Shown: piece after piece, positions 1-6,953 of the stretch | How positions within the stretch are numbered: the stretch's first letter is position 1 | How the letters are laid out: the number at the start of each line of letters is the position of its first letter | From: an uncultured Clostridia bacterium | GTDB taxonomy: Bacteria; Bacillota; Clostridia; Oscillospirales; Acutalibacteraceae | Assembly (NCBI GenBank): GCA_947652665.1 | Contig: CANTDZ010000014.1 | Coordinates: 1 to 35,637, forward strand | Direction of reading: 5' to 3' | DNA: 35,637 bases | Made by a program: the position numbers and the translations under genes | Notes under the pieces: model-generated | The model's input: only the letters and a program-made list of their open reading frames with translations | What the model was told of the DNA's origin: nothing | Database searches by the model: none

Positions 1-39
1 CATCCTTCTACCTTTTTCTTTCTTCTCTGTCCAATATGT

Positions 40-69
40 ATTGTACTCCTACAGCACTTTCTCTGTAAA
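40..69 (-). promoter_or_regulatory. Candidate divergent promoter towards the left edge
   Basis: On the minus strand a TTTACA -35 (69-64) and a TACAAT -10 (45-40) are separated by 18 bases. A CAT at 1-3 could be the start codon of a leftward gene with a purine-rich AGAAGG stretch just before it. That gene would lie outside the window, so it cannot be checked here. Confidence 0.45.
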
Positions 70-83
70 AATTCAAAAACCCA

Positions 84-112
84 TTGACAAAAAGGGCAAT
101 TTTTCGTATAGT
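84..112 (+). promoter_or_regulatory. Sigma-A promoter of the pot operon
   Basis: TTGACA at 84-89 and TATAGT at 107-112 are separated by 17 bases, a near-consensus housekeeping promoter. Transcription should start near 119. This leaves a leader of about 95 bases before potA, which contains a Shine-Dalgarno-like AAGGAGGTG (152-160) without a well-placed start codon. Confidence 0.8.
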
Positions 113-213
113 GTACTCATTGCGTTTGCATCTGAAAAAAGGCGGGCCTCCAAGGAGGTGGGCGCGCCTATAAAAGCGGCCCTGTTCCTTCCTCAGCGGG
201 GCCGGGTTATTGT

Positions 214-1389
214 GTGAATAACAAAGACACGCAACTACTATTTCGCAAAGGGGATGCAGGAAAATTGAACAACATTCTATCTCTACAGAACATCGCTGTT
301 TCTTACGGCGGAGAGCAGGTGCTCGGGGGCTTCCATCTCGATATACGGGACGGGGAGTTCGTGACGCTGCTGGGCCCTTCCGGGTGCGGGAAAACCACCG
401 TGCTGCGTACCATTGGGGGCTTCATCCAGCCGGATGCAGGGGATGTGTTTTTTTATGGGAAAAACATCACCGCCCTGCCGCCGCATAAGAGGGAGGTCAA
501 CACGATCTTCCAGAAATACGCGCTGTTCCCGCATTTGAACGTCTATGACAACATTGCGTTCGGGATGCGCATTAAGGGAAAGAGCGAGAAGGAGATCAAG
601 AAAACCGTCCACGAGATGCTGGCTATGGTGAACCTCTCGGGGTTTGCCCACCGGGGCGTGGGGCAGCTTTCGGGCGGCCAGCAGCAGCGGGTGGCCATCG
701 CCCGGGCTTTGGCCAACGAGCCCAAGGTGCTCCTGCTGGACGAGCCCTTGGGGGCCCTGGATTTGAAGCTGCGCAAGGATATGCAGGTGGAGCTCAAGAA
801 GATACAGCAGCAGACGGGCATCACCTTTGTGTTCGTCACCCACGACCAGGAGGAAGCCCTTTCCATGTCCGACACCGTGGTGGTTATGGACGGCGGCGAT
901 ATCCAGCAGATTGGTTCGCCCACCGATATTTACAACGAGCCGAAAAACGCCTTCGTGGCGGATTTCATCGGCGAGTCCAACATCCTGGACGGCCTCATGC
1001 TGGAGGACTACAGCGTGCGTTTTGCTGGCCACACGTTCCAGTGCCTGGACGGCGGGTTTGGGAAGAACACCCCCGTGGACGTGGTCATACGCCCGGAGGA
1101 CATCGACGTGGTGCAGGCGGACTCGACGCATATTACCGGCGAGGTCACTGCGGTGACGTTTAAGGGCGTGCATTACGAGATCATTGTGGATGTGGCCGGG
1201 TTCAAGTGGATGATCCAGTCCACCGACTATAGGGCCGTAGGCGACCGCATCGGGCTGTCCCTGACGCCGGACGACATCCATGTTATGAGCAAGTCGGAAT
1301 ATTCCGGCCGGTTCGGCGACTACAGCACCTTCTCCGACGAGATGGATCAGGATATACAGGCGGAGGAGGGCGCGGACGATGAAAACTAG
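214..1389 (+). CDS. potA: Spermidine/putrescine ABC transporter ATP-binding protein PotA
   Basis: This is the ATPase that powers polyamine import through PotBC on the inner face of the membrane. From the GTG at 214 the protein is 391 aa. Walker A GPSGCGKT is at about residues 54-61, the Q-loop glutamine near 100, the ABC signature LSGGQQQR at 152-159, Walker B VLLLDEP at 172-178 and the switch histidine near 210. A TOBE-type C-terminal domain follows from about 255. The GTG has no good ribosome binding site. An in-frame TTG at 265 preceded by GCAGGA (256-261) is an alternative start that fits the conserved part of the family better. The gene overlaps potB by 11 bases, and the potBCD neighbours support the polyamine assignment over other CUT1-like importers. 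Confidence 0.93.
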   Translation: MNNKDTQLLFRKGDAGKLNNILSLQNIAVSYGGEQVLGGFHLDIRDGEFVTLLGPSGCGKTTVLRTIGGFIQPDAGDVFFYGKNITALPPHKREVNTIFQKYALFPHLNVYDNIAFGMRIKGKSEKEIKKTVHEMLAMVNLSGFAHRGVGQLSGGQQQRVAIARALANEPKVLLLDEPLGALDLKLRKDMQVELKKIQQQTGITFVFVTHDQEEALSMSDTVVVMDGGDIQQIGSPTDIYNEPKNAFVADFIGESNILDGLMLEDYSVRFAGHTFQCLDGGFGKNTPVDVVIRPEDIDVVQADSTHITGEVTAVTFKGVHYEIIVDVAGFKWMIQSTDYRAVGDRIGLSLTPDDIHVMSKSEYSGRFGDYSTFSDEMDQDIQAEEGADDEN

Positions 1390-2203
1390 GTCGAAGCTGC
1401 TCTCCGCACCCTACACCGTGTGGATGACGATTTTTATTGTGCTGCCCATGCTCTTGGTAGCGTGGTTTGCGTTTACCGACCGGGAGGGGCAGTTTACCTT
1501 AGAAAATATTTTGAGCGTGGGGCAGTATTCCAACGTGTTCCTGCGCTCCATCTGGCTGGGGGCCGTGGCCACGCTGATTTCCCTGCTGATGGGCTACCCC
1601 CTGGCGTACATCATTTCCAAAATGAGCGAGAAGCGGCAGAGCGTCATGGTCATGCTGGTGATGCTGCCTATGTGGATGAATTTCCTCCTGCGCACCTACG
1701 CATGGATGACCCTGCTGGAAGACAACGGCCTGATAAACGCAGCGCTGAAAGCTTTCGGCCTGCCAGGGGTGCACATGATCAACACCGCCGGGGCCGTGGT
1801 GCTGGGTATGGTATACAATTATATCCCGTACATGATCCTGCCCCTGTACTCGGTGCTGACGAAGATCGACAAGAGCGTCATTGAGGCCGCCGAGGATTTG
1901 GGTGCAAACTCCCGCCAGGTCTTTCTCAAGGTCGTGGTGCCCATGTCCATGCCGGGCATCATCTCCGGGGTGACCATGGTCTTTGTGCCGGCGGTGAGCA
2001 CTTTTATCATCTCCAAGATGCTGGGCGGCGGGGCCAACCTGCTTATCGGCGACTTGATCGATATGCAGTTCTTAGGCAGCGCCTACAACCCGAATTTGGG
2101 CTCGGCGATCTCGCTGGTTCTGATGGTCATTATTTTGATCTGCATGGGCATCATGAACCAGTTTGACGACGGGGAGCCCGGGGAAGGGGGCATGCTGCTA
2201 TGA
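1379..2203 (+). CDS. potB: Spermidine/putrescine ABC transporter permease PotB
   Basis: This is one of the two membrane subunits of the polyamine importer. The 274 aa protein has about six hydrophobic segments. The cytoplasmic EAA loop that docks on PotA is visible as EAAEDLGANSRQVF followed by a VVVP-x6-GI stretch, at about residues 168-195. The N-terminal sequence YTVWMTIFIVLPMLLVAWFA is a typical first helix of PotB-type permeases. Its ATG lies inside the end of potA and its stop overlaps the potC start as ATGA, so translation of the three genes is probably coupled. Confidence 0.93.
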   Translation: MKTRSKLLSAPYTVWMTIFIVLPMLLVAWFAFTDREGQFTLENILSVGQYSNVFLRSIWLGAVATLISLLMGYPLAYIISKMSEKRQSVMVMLVMLPMWMNFLLRTYAWMTLLEDNGLINAALKAFGLPGVHMINTAGAVVLGMVYNYIPYMILPLYSVLTKIDKSVIEAAEDLGANSRQVFLKVVVPMSMPGIISGVTMVFVPAVSTFIISKMLGGGANLLIGDLIDMQFLGSAYNPNLGSAISLVLMVIILICMGIMNQFDDGEPGEGGMLL

Positions 2204-3006
2204 AAAAAACCGGAGGCCGGATATATACTTTCCTTGTGTTTTTATTCCTGTATGCGCCGATTTTGGTGCTTATCGTGTTCTCCTTCAACGACACTGAGAC
2301 CGCCAGCCGCACCGTGTGGAGCGGGTTCTCGCTGAAGTGGTACGAGAAGCTCTTTGAAGACCGGCTGATTCTGGAAGCCCTGCGCAACACCCTGCTCATT
2401 GCGGTGATCGCGGCGGCGGCGTCCACCGTGCTGGGGACGGTGGCAGCCATTGGCATCAACTCCATGAAGCGGCTGCCCCAGCGCATTATGATGAACATCA
2501 CCAATTTCCCCATGGTCAACCCGGAGATTGTGACGGGCGTTTCCCTGATGCTGCTTTTCGTGTTTGCGGTGGGGCTTTTTGGGGGGCGCAGCTTGGGAAT
2601 GGGCTCGCTGATTACGGCGCACATCACCTTCTGCCTGCCATATGTGATCCTGTCGGTTTTGCCGAAGCTTAGGCAGATGGACCCCAACCTTTACGAAGCG
2701 GCGCAGGATTTGGGCTGCCCGCCGGTGCAGGCGTTCTTTAAGGTGGTGCTGCCGGAGATTCTGCCCGGCGTGGTGACCGGGATGATCATGGCGTTTACGC
2801 TGTCCATTGACGATTTTGTCATCAGCTACTTTACCAGCGGCACTACGCAGACCCTGCCTATCTATATCTACTCCATGACCCGCAAGCGCGTCAGCCCGGA
2901 GATCAACGCCCTTTCCACCGTGCTTTTTGCGGTGGTGATGGCCCTGCTCATTGTGATAAACGTGCGGCAGAGCCGGGCACAGAAAGCGGCAAAGGAGGAT
3001 GCATAG
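2200..3006 (+). CDS. potC: Spermidine/putrescine ABC transporter permease PotC
   Basis: This is the second permease subunit of the polyamine importer, 268 aa. It opens with a hydrophobic helix (YTFLVFLFLYAPILVLIVFS) and carries the EAA loop as EAAQDLGCPPVQAFFKVVLP followed by EILPGV. The segment ending in SIDDFVISYFTSG is also typical of PotC. The start codon overlaps the potB stop (ATGA). The potD start codon follows directly after the potC stop, so no independent promoter is expected. Confidence 0.93.
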   Translation: MKKTGGRIYTFLVFLFLYAPILVLIVFSFNDTETASRTVWSGFSLKWYEKLFEDRLILEALRNTLLIAVIAAAASTVLGTVAAIGINSMKRLPQRIMMNITNFPMVNPEIVTGVSLMLLFVFAVGLFGGRSLGMGSLITAHITFCLPYVILSVLPKLRQMDPNLYEAAQDLGCPPVQAFFKVVLPEILPGVVTGMIMAFTLSIDDFVISYFTSGTTQTLPIYIYSMTRKRVSPEINALSTVLFAVVMALLIVINVRQSRAQKAAKEDA

Positions 3007-4167
3007 ATGAAGAGAATCCTTGCGTTTTTGCTTTGCGTCTGTGCCCTTTGGGGCCTTGGGGTGACGGCCTCGGCGGAGGAGGGCGTGACCATTAACGTGT
3101 ACAACTGGGGCGAGTATATCGCCAACGGCACGGATGATTCGATGGACGTCAACGCCGAGTTTACCCGCCGCACGGGCATTGGGGTGAACTATACCACCTT
3201 TGACAGCAACGAGTCCCTTTACTCGAAGCTGGCGGGGGGCGGAGCCGATTACGACATCATCATCCCCTCGGATTACATGGTGTCAAAGCTCATAAACGAG
3301 GGCCGGCTGGCTCCGCTTAACTTTGACAATATCCCCAATTATGAGTATATCGACGAGCAGTTCCGCGACCCCAATTATGACCCAGGCAGCGTGTACTCGG
3401 TGCCCTACACCTGGGGCGTGGTGGGGATGTTCTACAACAAGCAGTACGTGGAGGAGCCCGACAGCTGGGAGGCTCTGTGGGACGACGAATATGCCGGGAA
3501 GATTTTGATGTTCGACAACCCCAGGGACGCTTTTGCCATTGCGCTGTTCCGGCTGGGGATGGACGTGAACACCACTAATCCGGACGATTGGGACGAAGCC
3601 GCGCAGCTTTTAAAGGGCCAGAAGCCTTTGGTGCAGGCTTACGTAATGGACCAGATTTTTGATAAGATGGAGAGCGGCGAGGCGTGGCTGGCCCCCTATT
3701 ACGCCGGGGACGCCGCCATTCTGGTGGAGAACAGCGATGACATTGGGTTCGTGGTGCCCAAGGAGGGGACCAACTTCTTCGTGGACGCCATGTGCATTCC
3801 TGCTACCAGCCAGCACAAGGCCGAGGCCGAGGCGTACATCAACTTTTTGTGCGACCCGGAGGTCGCGGGGGCCAACATGGATTATGTGGGATACTCCACC
3901 CCTGAGACGGCGGCAAGGGAGTATTTGAGCCCTGAGGTCGCCGAGAGCCCCATCTTTTACCCGGACGAGGAAACCCTGCGGAACACCCAGATTTTCGTGA
4001 ACCTACCCCAGGAGGTCAGCAGCTTGGTGGACAAGCTGTGGGCCGAAGTGAAGATGGGCGGGCCGGGGGAGTCGGCGGTGCTGGTGGCGATCATACTGGG
4101 ATTTTTGGCGGTGTATGTGGCCATCATCGTGTACAAGAGGCGCAAGCGGAAAAAAGAAATGGAGTGA
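3007..4167 (+). CDS. potD: Polyamine-binding protein PotD with a C-terminal membrane anchor
   Basis: This is the extracellular solute-binding protein of the polyamine importer, 386 aa. It has a signal peptide (MKRILAFLLCVCALWGLGV, likely cut after TASA) and the PotD hallmarks VYNWGEYI near residue 30 and YDIIIPSDYMVSKL near 80, with VPYTWGVVGMFYN further on. No lipobox cysteine is placed for lipoprotein processing. Instead, residues about 357-377 form a hydrophobic helix (ESAVLVAIILGFLAVYVAII) followed by a strongly basic tail (KRRKRKK). This looks like a single C-terminal transmembrane anchor with the tail inside. Gram-positive PotD proteins are usually lipoproteins, so the mode of anchoring is unusual. 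The potABC context makes the substrate class secure. Confidence 0.92.
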   Translation: MKRILAFLLCVCALWGLGVTASAEEGVTINVYNWGEYIANGTDDSMDVNAEFTRRTGIGVNYTTFDSNESLYSKLAGGGADYDIIIPSDYMVSKLINEGRLAPLNFDNIPNYEYIDEQFRDPNYDPGSVYSVPYTWGVVGMFYNKQYVEEPDSWEALWDDEYAGKILMFDNPRDAFAIALFRLGMDVNTTNPDDWDEAAQLLKGQKPLVQAYVMDQIFDKMESGEAWLAPYYAGDAAILVENSDDIGFVVPKEGTNFFVDAMCIPATSQHKAEAEAYINFLCDPEVAGANMDYVGYSTPETAAREYLSPEVAESPIFYPDEETLRNTQIFVNLPQEVSSLVDKLWAEVKMGGPGESAVLVAIILGFLAVYVAIIVYKRRKRKKEME

Positions 4168-4171
4168 GCGT

Positions 4172-4759
4172 ATGACAAACGGCTTGGACGGCTTGCGGGA
4201 AGACTGCCTGCAATGCAAAAAATGCGGCCTTTGCGCCACGCGCAGCCACGTAGTGTTCGGGGTGGGGAACCCCCAAGCAAAGGTGATGCTGGTAGGCGAG
4301 GGGCCCGGCGAGCATGAGGATTTGGAGGGCGAGCCCTTCGTAGGGCGGGGCGGCCAGCTGCTGGACAAGCTGCTGGCGGCGGTGGATTTGGACAGGCGGC
4401 TGAATGTGTATATCACGAACATCGTCAAGTGCCGGCCCCCGAAAAACCGCGATCCGCTGCCCGAGGAACAGGAAGCCTGCCTGCCCTGGCTGAGGGCTCA
4501 GTTTGCCATCATAAGGCCGAAAATCATCGTGTGCTTGGGGCGGGTGGCCGCTATGAAGATGATCAAGCCGGATATAAAAATTACGAAAGAGCATGGGCTG
4601 TTTTTTGAGAAGAACGGCGTTGTGATGATGCCAACCCTGCATCCGGCGGCGCTGCTGCGCAATCCCAGCCAGAAGCCCGGGGCTTTTGAGGATTTTTTGA
4701 AGCTGCGGGAGAAGGTCGACGAGCTGGGGTGCGACGTGGCCCGAGAAAAATATATCTAA
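4172..4759 (+). CDS. udg: Family 4 uracil-DNA glycosylase (4Fe-4S)
   Basis: The product removes uracil from DNA, the first step of base excision repair after cytosine deamination. The 195 aa protein has the expected cluster cysteines: CKKC at residues 15-18, then Cys103 and Cys121, 17 residues apart. The active-site motif GEGPGEHEDLEGEPFVG lies at about 42-58 and the C-terminal HPAALLRNP motif near 156-164. The ATG at 4172 follows a GGAG sequence and lies four bases after the potD stop. An upstream in-frame ATG at 4115 would read through the end of potD and is unlikely. It may be transcribed with the pot operon, though no functional link is evident. Confidence 0.9.
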   Translation: MTNGLDGLREDCLQCKKCGLCATRSHVVFGVGNPQAKVMLVGEGPGEHEDLEGEPFVGRGGQLLDKLLAAVDLDRRLNVYITNIVKCRPPKNRDPLPEEQEACLPWLRAQFAIIRPKIIVCLGRVAAMKMIKPDIKITKEHGLFFEKNGVVMMPTLHPAALLRNPSQKPGAFEDFLKLREKVDELGCDVAREKYI

Positions 4760-4764
4760 AACGG

Positions 4765-4793
4765 TTGAAATTTTCGCGGCGGGGTAGTACAAT
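4765..4793 (+). promoter_or_regulatory. Sigma-A promoter of the phosphotransacylase gene
   Basis: TTGAAA at 4765-4770 and TACAAT at 4788-4793 are separated by 17 bases. The sites lie just after the udg stop and about 40 bases before the next start codon, so the downstream gene is probably transcribed on its own. Confidence 0.75.
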
Positions 4794-4833
4794 AAAGTTA
4801 AGCAAAAATTTTGTGTCTAAGGAGGAGTTTTCT

Positions 4834-5400
4834 ATGAAAGTTATGGTGGAGACTTCGGCCCATCATGTCCATGTGTCCGATGCCGATTTGGCGGTGCTGT
4901 TCGGCGAGGGCGCTACGCTTACCAATAAGAAGGATTTGAGCCAGCCCGGCCAGTTCGCCTGCGTGGAGAAGGTTGAGGTTGTGGGGCCCAAGGGTTCCAT
5001 GTCCATGTCCATTTTGGGGCCGACCCGCAAAGAGACCCAGGTGGAGATTTCCCTGACCGATGCCCGCAAGCTGGGCGTCACCGCACCTATCCGGGAGTCC
5101 GGCGATTTGGAGGGCACCCCCGGCTGCACCTTGAAGGGGCCCAAGGGCGAGGTCACCATTGAGAAGGGCGTTATTGCGGCCAAGCGCCATATCCATTTTG
5201 CCCCCGCCGAGGCCGAGGAAGCCGGCGTGGTGGACAAGCAGATTGTTTCCGTTAAGGTCGATTACAACGGCCGCAGCCTGACCTTCGGCGATGTGGTCTG
5301 CCGCGTGAACCCCGCTTATGCGCTGGCTATGCACGTGGATACGGATGAGTCCAACGCCGCTGCCCTGCCCGGGACGGTGGATGGGGAGATCATCGTTTAA
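4834..5400 (+). CDS. pduL: PduL-type phosphate acyltransferase (phosphotransacylase)
   Basis: The product interconverts acyl-CoA and acyl-phosphate, with acetyl or propanoyl groups the likely substrates. The 188 aa protein has the PduL metal-site motifs: HHVHVS near residues 10-15, KRHIHFAP in the middle (about 115-122), and MHVDTDESNA near the end. The N terminus starts right at the first domain with no encapsulation peptide, so this is probably a cytosolic fermentation enzyme rather than a microcompartment protein. No other microcompartment genes are nearby, and no acetate kinase is in the window. The ATG at 4834 has a perfect AAGGAGG about 8 bases upstream. Confidence 0.9.
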   Translation: MKVMVETSAHHVHVSDADLAVLFGEGATLTNKKDLSQPGQFACVEKVEVVGPKGSMSMSILGPTRKETQVEISLTDARKLGVTAPIRESGDLEGTPGCTLKGPKGEVTIEKGVIAAKRHIHFAPAEAEEAGVVDKQIVSVKVDYNGRSLTFGDVVCRVNPAYALAMHVDTDESNAAALPGTVDGEIIV

Positions 5401-5424
5401 GTTTTGCGAAAAGGAGGCAATTCT

Positions 5425-5571
5425 ATGGGAATGACGGATAGTCAATTTAAAGCTTTCATCCGTTTTATTCTAGATGCTCTCAATGATATGAAAACGGAGC
5501 CTGACAAAGAAAGACAGACAGCAAAGCTTGACAGGATACTGGATAATTTGCAAAAAGCACTGGAAGACTGA
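5425..5571 (+). CDS. Small protein, 48 aa, unknown function
   Basis: A short reading frame follows pduL by 24 bases. Its start ATG at 5425 has a strong AAAAGGAGG ribosome binding site 7-8 bases upstream, and it runs to a TGA at 5569-5571. The protein begins MGMTDSQFKAFIRFILDAL and looks like two amphipathic helices separated by a charged turn. I do not recognise a family. Its N terminus resembles that of the 37-residue product at 15832 (M-T-D/N-x-x-F-K/R-x-F/L-I/L). A terminator hairpin follows at 5597. The good ribosome site and the clean placement between pduL and the terminator support a real gene. Confidence 0.65.
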   Translation: MGMTDSQFKAFIRFILDALNDMKTEPDKERQTAKLDRILDNLQKALED

Positions 5572-5596
5572 CCCTTTTGCCTTCAAGAATAGAAAG

Positions 5597-5623
5597 GCCC
5601 TCGCCGGGTGGCGGGGGCTTTTT
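5597..5623 (+). terminator. Rho-independent terminator, probably bidirectional
   Basis: The 9-base arms 5597-5605 and 5610-5618 pair around a GGGT loop (one G-T pair), followed by TTTTT at 5619-5623. It ends the pduL transcript and also lies just beyond the convergent XRE gene on the minus strand. Almost the same hairpin recurs at 6274-6302. Confidence 0.85.
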
Positions 5624-5626
5624 GTT

Positions 5627-5887
5627 TTACGGGGCATCGGTGGCGTCTGTTTCTATGAAATTGTACTTTCCTTCATATTTTTCGGGGTGGCAGAAAGCAT
5701 CCAATGGGACGCTAAAGAGTTCAGAGAATTTTTTCATCATGAGCATATCCACAATCTTTCCCATTTCGTAGTAAACGTACATGGCAACATTTACGCCCAG
5801 AGCCTTGGCCGCTTCTATTTGGCTGAACCCGCGGTAGTGGCGTATCTGGCGGAGTACAATGCCTAAATCTATTGCGTAGCGTGTCAT
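5627..5887 (-). CDS. XRE-family helix-turn-helix regulator, 86 aa
   Basis: This small DNA-binding protein has a single helix-turn-helix domain: LRQIRHYRGFSQIEAAKALG at about residues 13-32, followed by a recognition-helix region and the FSELFSVPLDAF segment typical of Cro/C1-type domains. The start is the ATG at 5887, which has AAGGAGG six bases upstream; an upstream in-frame start would lack one. The gene diverges from the XRE gene at 6012, and the two share a 124-base AT-rich control region. It probably represses itself and its neighbour. The target is not known. Confidence 0.8.
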   Translation of the reverse strand: MTRYAIDLGIVLRQIRHYRGFSQIEAAKALGVNVAMYVYYEMGKIVDMLMMKKFSELFSVPLDAFCHPEKYEGKYNFIETDATDAP

Positions 5888-5945
5888 AATTTGCCTCCTT
5901 GATTTGTACAAATGGTTAAATTTTTAATCTATATATCTTTCTAAT

Positions 5946-5975
5946 AGTATACCGCATATTTCATGGTATTGTCAA
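5946..5975 (-). promoter_or_regulatory. Promoter and possible operator of the minus-strand XRE gene
   Basis: On the minus strand TTGACA (5975-5970) and TATACT (5951-5946) are separated by 18 bases. An imperfect inverted repeat, AGTATACC at 5946-5953 against GGTATTGT at 5965-5972, covers both promoter elements. That is the usual layout for autorepression. I found no equally good promoter for the plus-strand gene at 6012. Confidence 0.65.
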
Positions 5976-6011
5976 CACACAATTATGCATCTTTGAAATA
6001 AAACGGAGTGT

Positions 6012-6272
6012 ATGGCAACCATGAAAATATACAAATACCATGGCAAGTGCAATGTGTGCGGACAAAAAATACGCGACTTCCGAAACAGCAAGGGAATTAC
6101 GCAAACCCAGCTTGCGGCAAGGCTGCAAGTCGAGGGGATAGATTTAGAGCAAGTTGCGGTCAGCCGCATTGAGACAGGAGACCGTGTGGTAGCCGACTAC
6201 GAATTGCGGGCTTTTGCGAAGGTCTTTCATGTGACGATGGAAGAACTGATGGAGGATGAAATTTATGAATGA
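6012..6272 (+). CDS. XRE-family helix-turn-helix regulator, 86 aa
   Basis: This is a second small Cro/C1-type regulator, divergent from the one at 5887. The helix-turn-helix is KIRDFRNSKGITQTQLAARL at about residues 19-38, followed by EQVAVSRIETGDR and the FAKVFHVTMEELME end of the domain. An N-terminal pair of cysteines (CNVC, residues 13-16) is unusual for such a short regulator. The ATG at 6012 has CGGAG about 8 bases upstream. The gene ends two bases before a strong hairpin. It resembles small host regulators often found with integrated elements, but no integrase is nearby. Confidence 0.8.
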   Translation: MATMKIYKYHGKCNVCGQKIRDFRNSKGITQTQLAARLQVEGIDLEQVAVSRIETGDRVVADYELRAFAKVFHVTMEELMEDEIYE

Positions 6273-6273
6273 A

Positions 6274-6302
6274 AACGCCCTCGCCGGGTTGGCGGGGGCG
6301 TT
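6274..6302. terminator. Hairpin terminator between convergent genes
   Basis: The 12-base arms 6274-6285 and 6291-6302 pair around a 5-base loop with one G-T pair. The T-rich tail is better on the minus strand (TTTTC after the hairpin), so it most likely terminates the brnTA transcript, while also sitting at the end of the plus-strand XRE gene. Its core is nearly identical to the hairpin at 5597-5618 and in the same orientation. Confidence 0.7.
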
Positions 6303-6307
6303 GGTAT

Positions 6308-6604
6308 TTATAGGGCTTCTTGGTACTCGTCTACCGCTTTATCCAGCAGTTTTTCGGCTAAGGCTAGATAATCTTCGCCCAGGCTCTTTACCTTTTCCAA
6401 GGTAGCAGGCGCCACATATAGGGTAAGGGGCTCACGGGGAAGGGGGTTGGCTTTGCGCGCGGCGCGGAAAGCGGCTTCCATTTCCGGGGTCATCTCGGGG
6501 GAATCTTCGTCGTATACAACGGGCATTTTTTCAGCCTTGGACAGCATTTCCAATTCTTCATCGGTGAGAGGTGTGTTTTTGTCCCGTTTATAAGTTACTA
6601 TCAT
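6308..6604 (-). CDS. brnA: BrnA-like antitoxin, 98 aa
   Basis: This is the probable antitoxin and autorepressor of the pair with brnT. The N-terminal half is acidic and proline-rich (DEDSPEMTPEMEAAFRAARK). The C-terminal half (PLTLYVAPATLEKVKSLG and what follows) has the strand-then-helices pattern of a ribbon-helix-helix DNA-binding domain. BrnA proteins cap the BrnT active site and dimerise through such a domain. The ATG at 6604 overlaps the brnT end by 17 bases and has GAAGGTG upstream. The match to BrnA is by organisation and fold pattern rather than by a strong sequence signature. Confidence 0.7.
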   Translation of the reverse strand: MIVTYKRDKNTPLTDEELEMLSKAEKMPVVYDEDSPEMTPEMEAAFRAARKANPLPREPLTLYVAPATLEKVKSLGEDYLALAEKLLDKAVDEYQEAL

Positions 6605-6866
6605 AATACACCTTCTTTTCTAACAGAGTAGCCGGACGGGCAGAAATTAGACGAATATTGTCATGACGTTCGGTGTAGACCACAAAAAGGACTTTGCCAG
6701 CCATACCGATAGTTATATAACGTTCTTCATCTATACTATGTGCCTCGTCAAAGATTTCTATTCGGCCTTCGTCATAGAAAACCATGGTAGCAGTTTCAAA
6801 AGAGACACCGTGCTTTTGCAGATTCCGCTTTGCTTTTTCGTCATCCCATTCAAAAGTCGGTTCCAT
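6588..6866 (-). CDS. brnT: BrnT-family ribonuclease toxin, 92 aa
   Basis: BrnT toxins are small ribonucleases with a RelE-like fold that stop translation when free. The visible family marks are FEWDDEKAKRNLQKHGVSFE at residues 5-24, then EERYITIGMAGKVLFVVYTE in the middle and RLISARPATLLEKKVYY at the C terminus. The length is normal for the family. Toxin precedes antitoxin, as is usual for brnTA, and the two reading frames overlap. The start at 6866 has only a weak GGGGGCAG ribosome site, so the toxin may be made less efficiently than the antitoxin. Confidence 0.88.
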   Translation of the reverse strand: MEPTFEWDDEKAKRNLQKHGVSFETATMVFYDEGRIEIFDEAHSIDEERYITIGMAGKVLFVVYTERHDNIRLISARPATLLEKKVYYDSNL

Positions 6867-6903
6867 TTGACTGCCCCCAAAACTATCAAATACTTATATA
6901 AAT

Positions 6904-6933
6904 ATTATACTACGGTGTAAGTTCATCTGTCAA
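6904..6933 (-). promoter_or_regulatory. Promoter of brnTA
   Basis: On the minus strand TTGACA (6933-6928) and TATAAT (6909-6904) match the consensus perfectly, with an 18-base spacer. A 7-base inverted repeat, GGTGTAA (6914-6920) and TTACACC (6954-6960), brackets the -35 and could be part of an antitoxin operator, though its far arm lies in the end of the next gene. Confidence 0.75.
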
Positions 6934-6953
6934 GGTAAATAAAAACAGAAACT

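Noticed and set aside
158-217. Leader peptide of 19 codons before potA
   Set aside because: Its GTG start is part of the ribosome-site-like sequence itself, leaving no spacing, and the peptide shows no polyamine-related or regulatory pattern.
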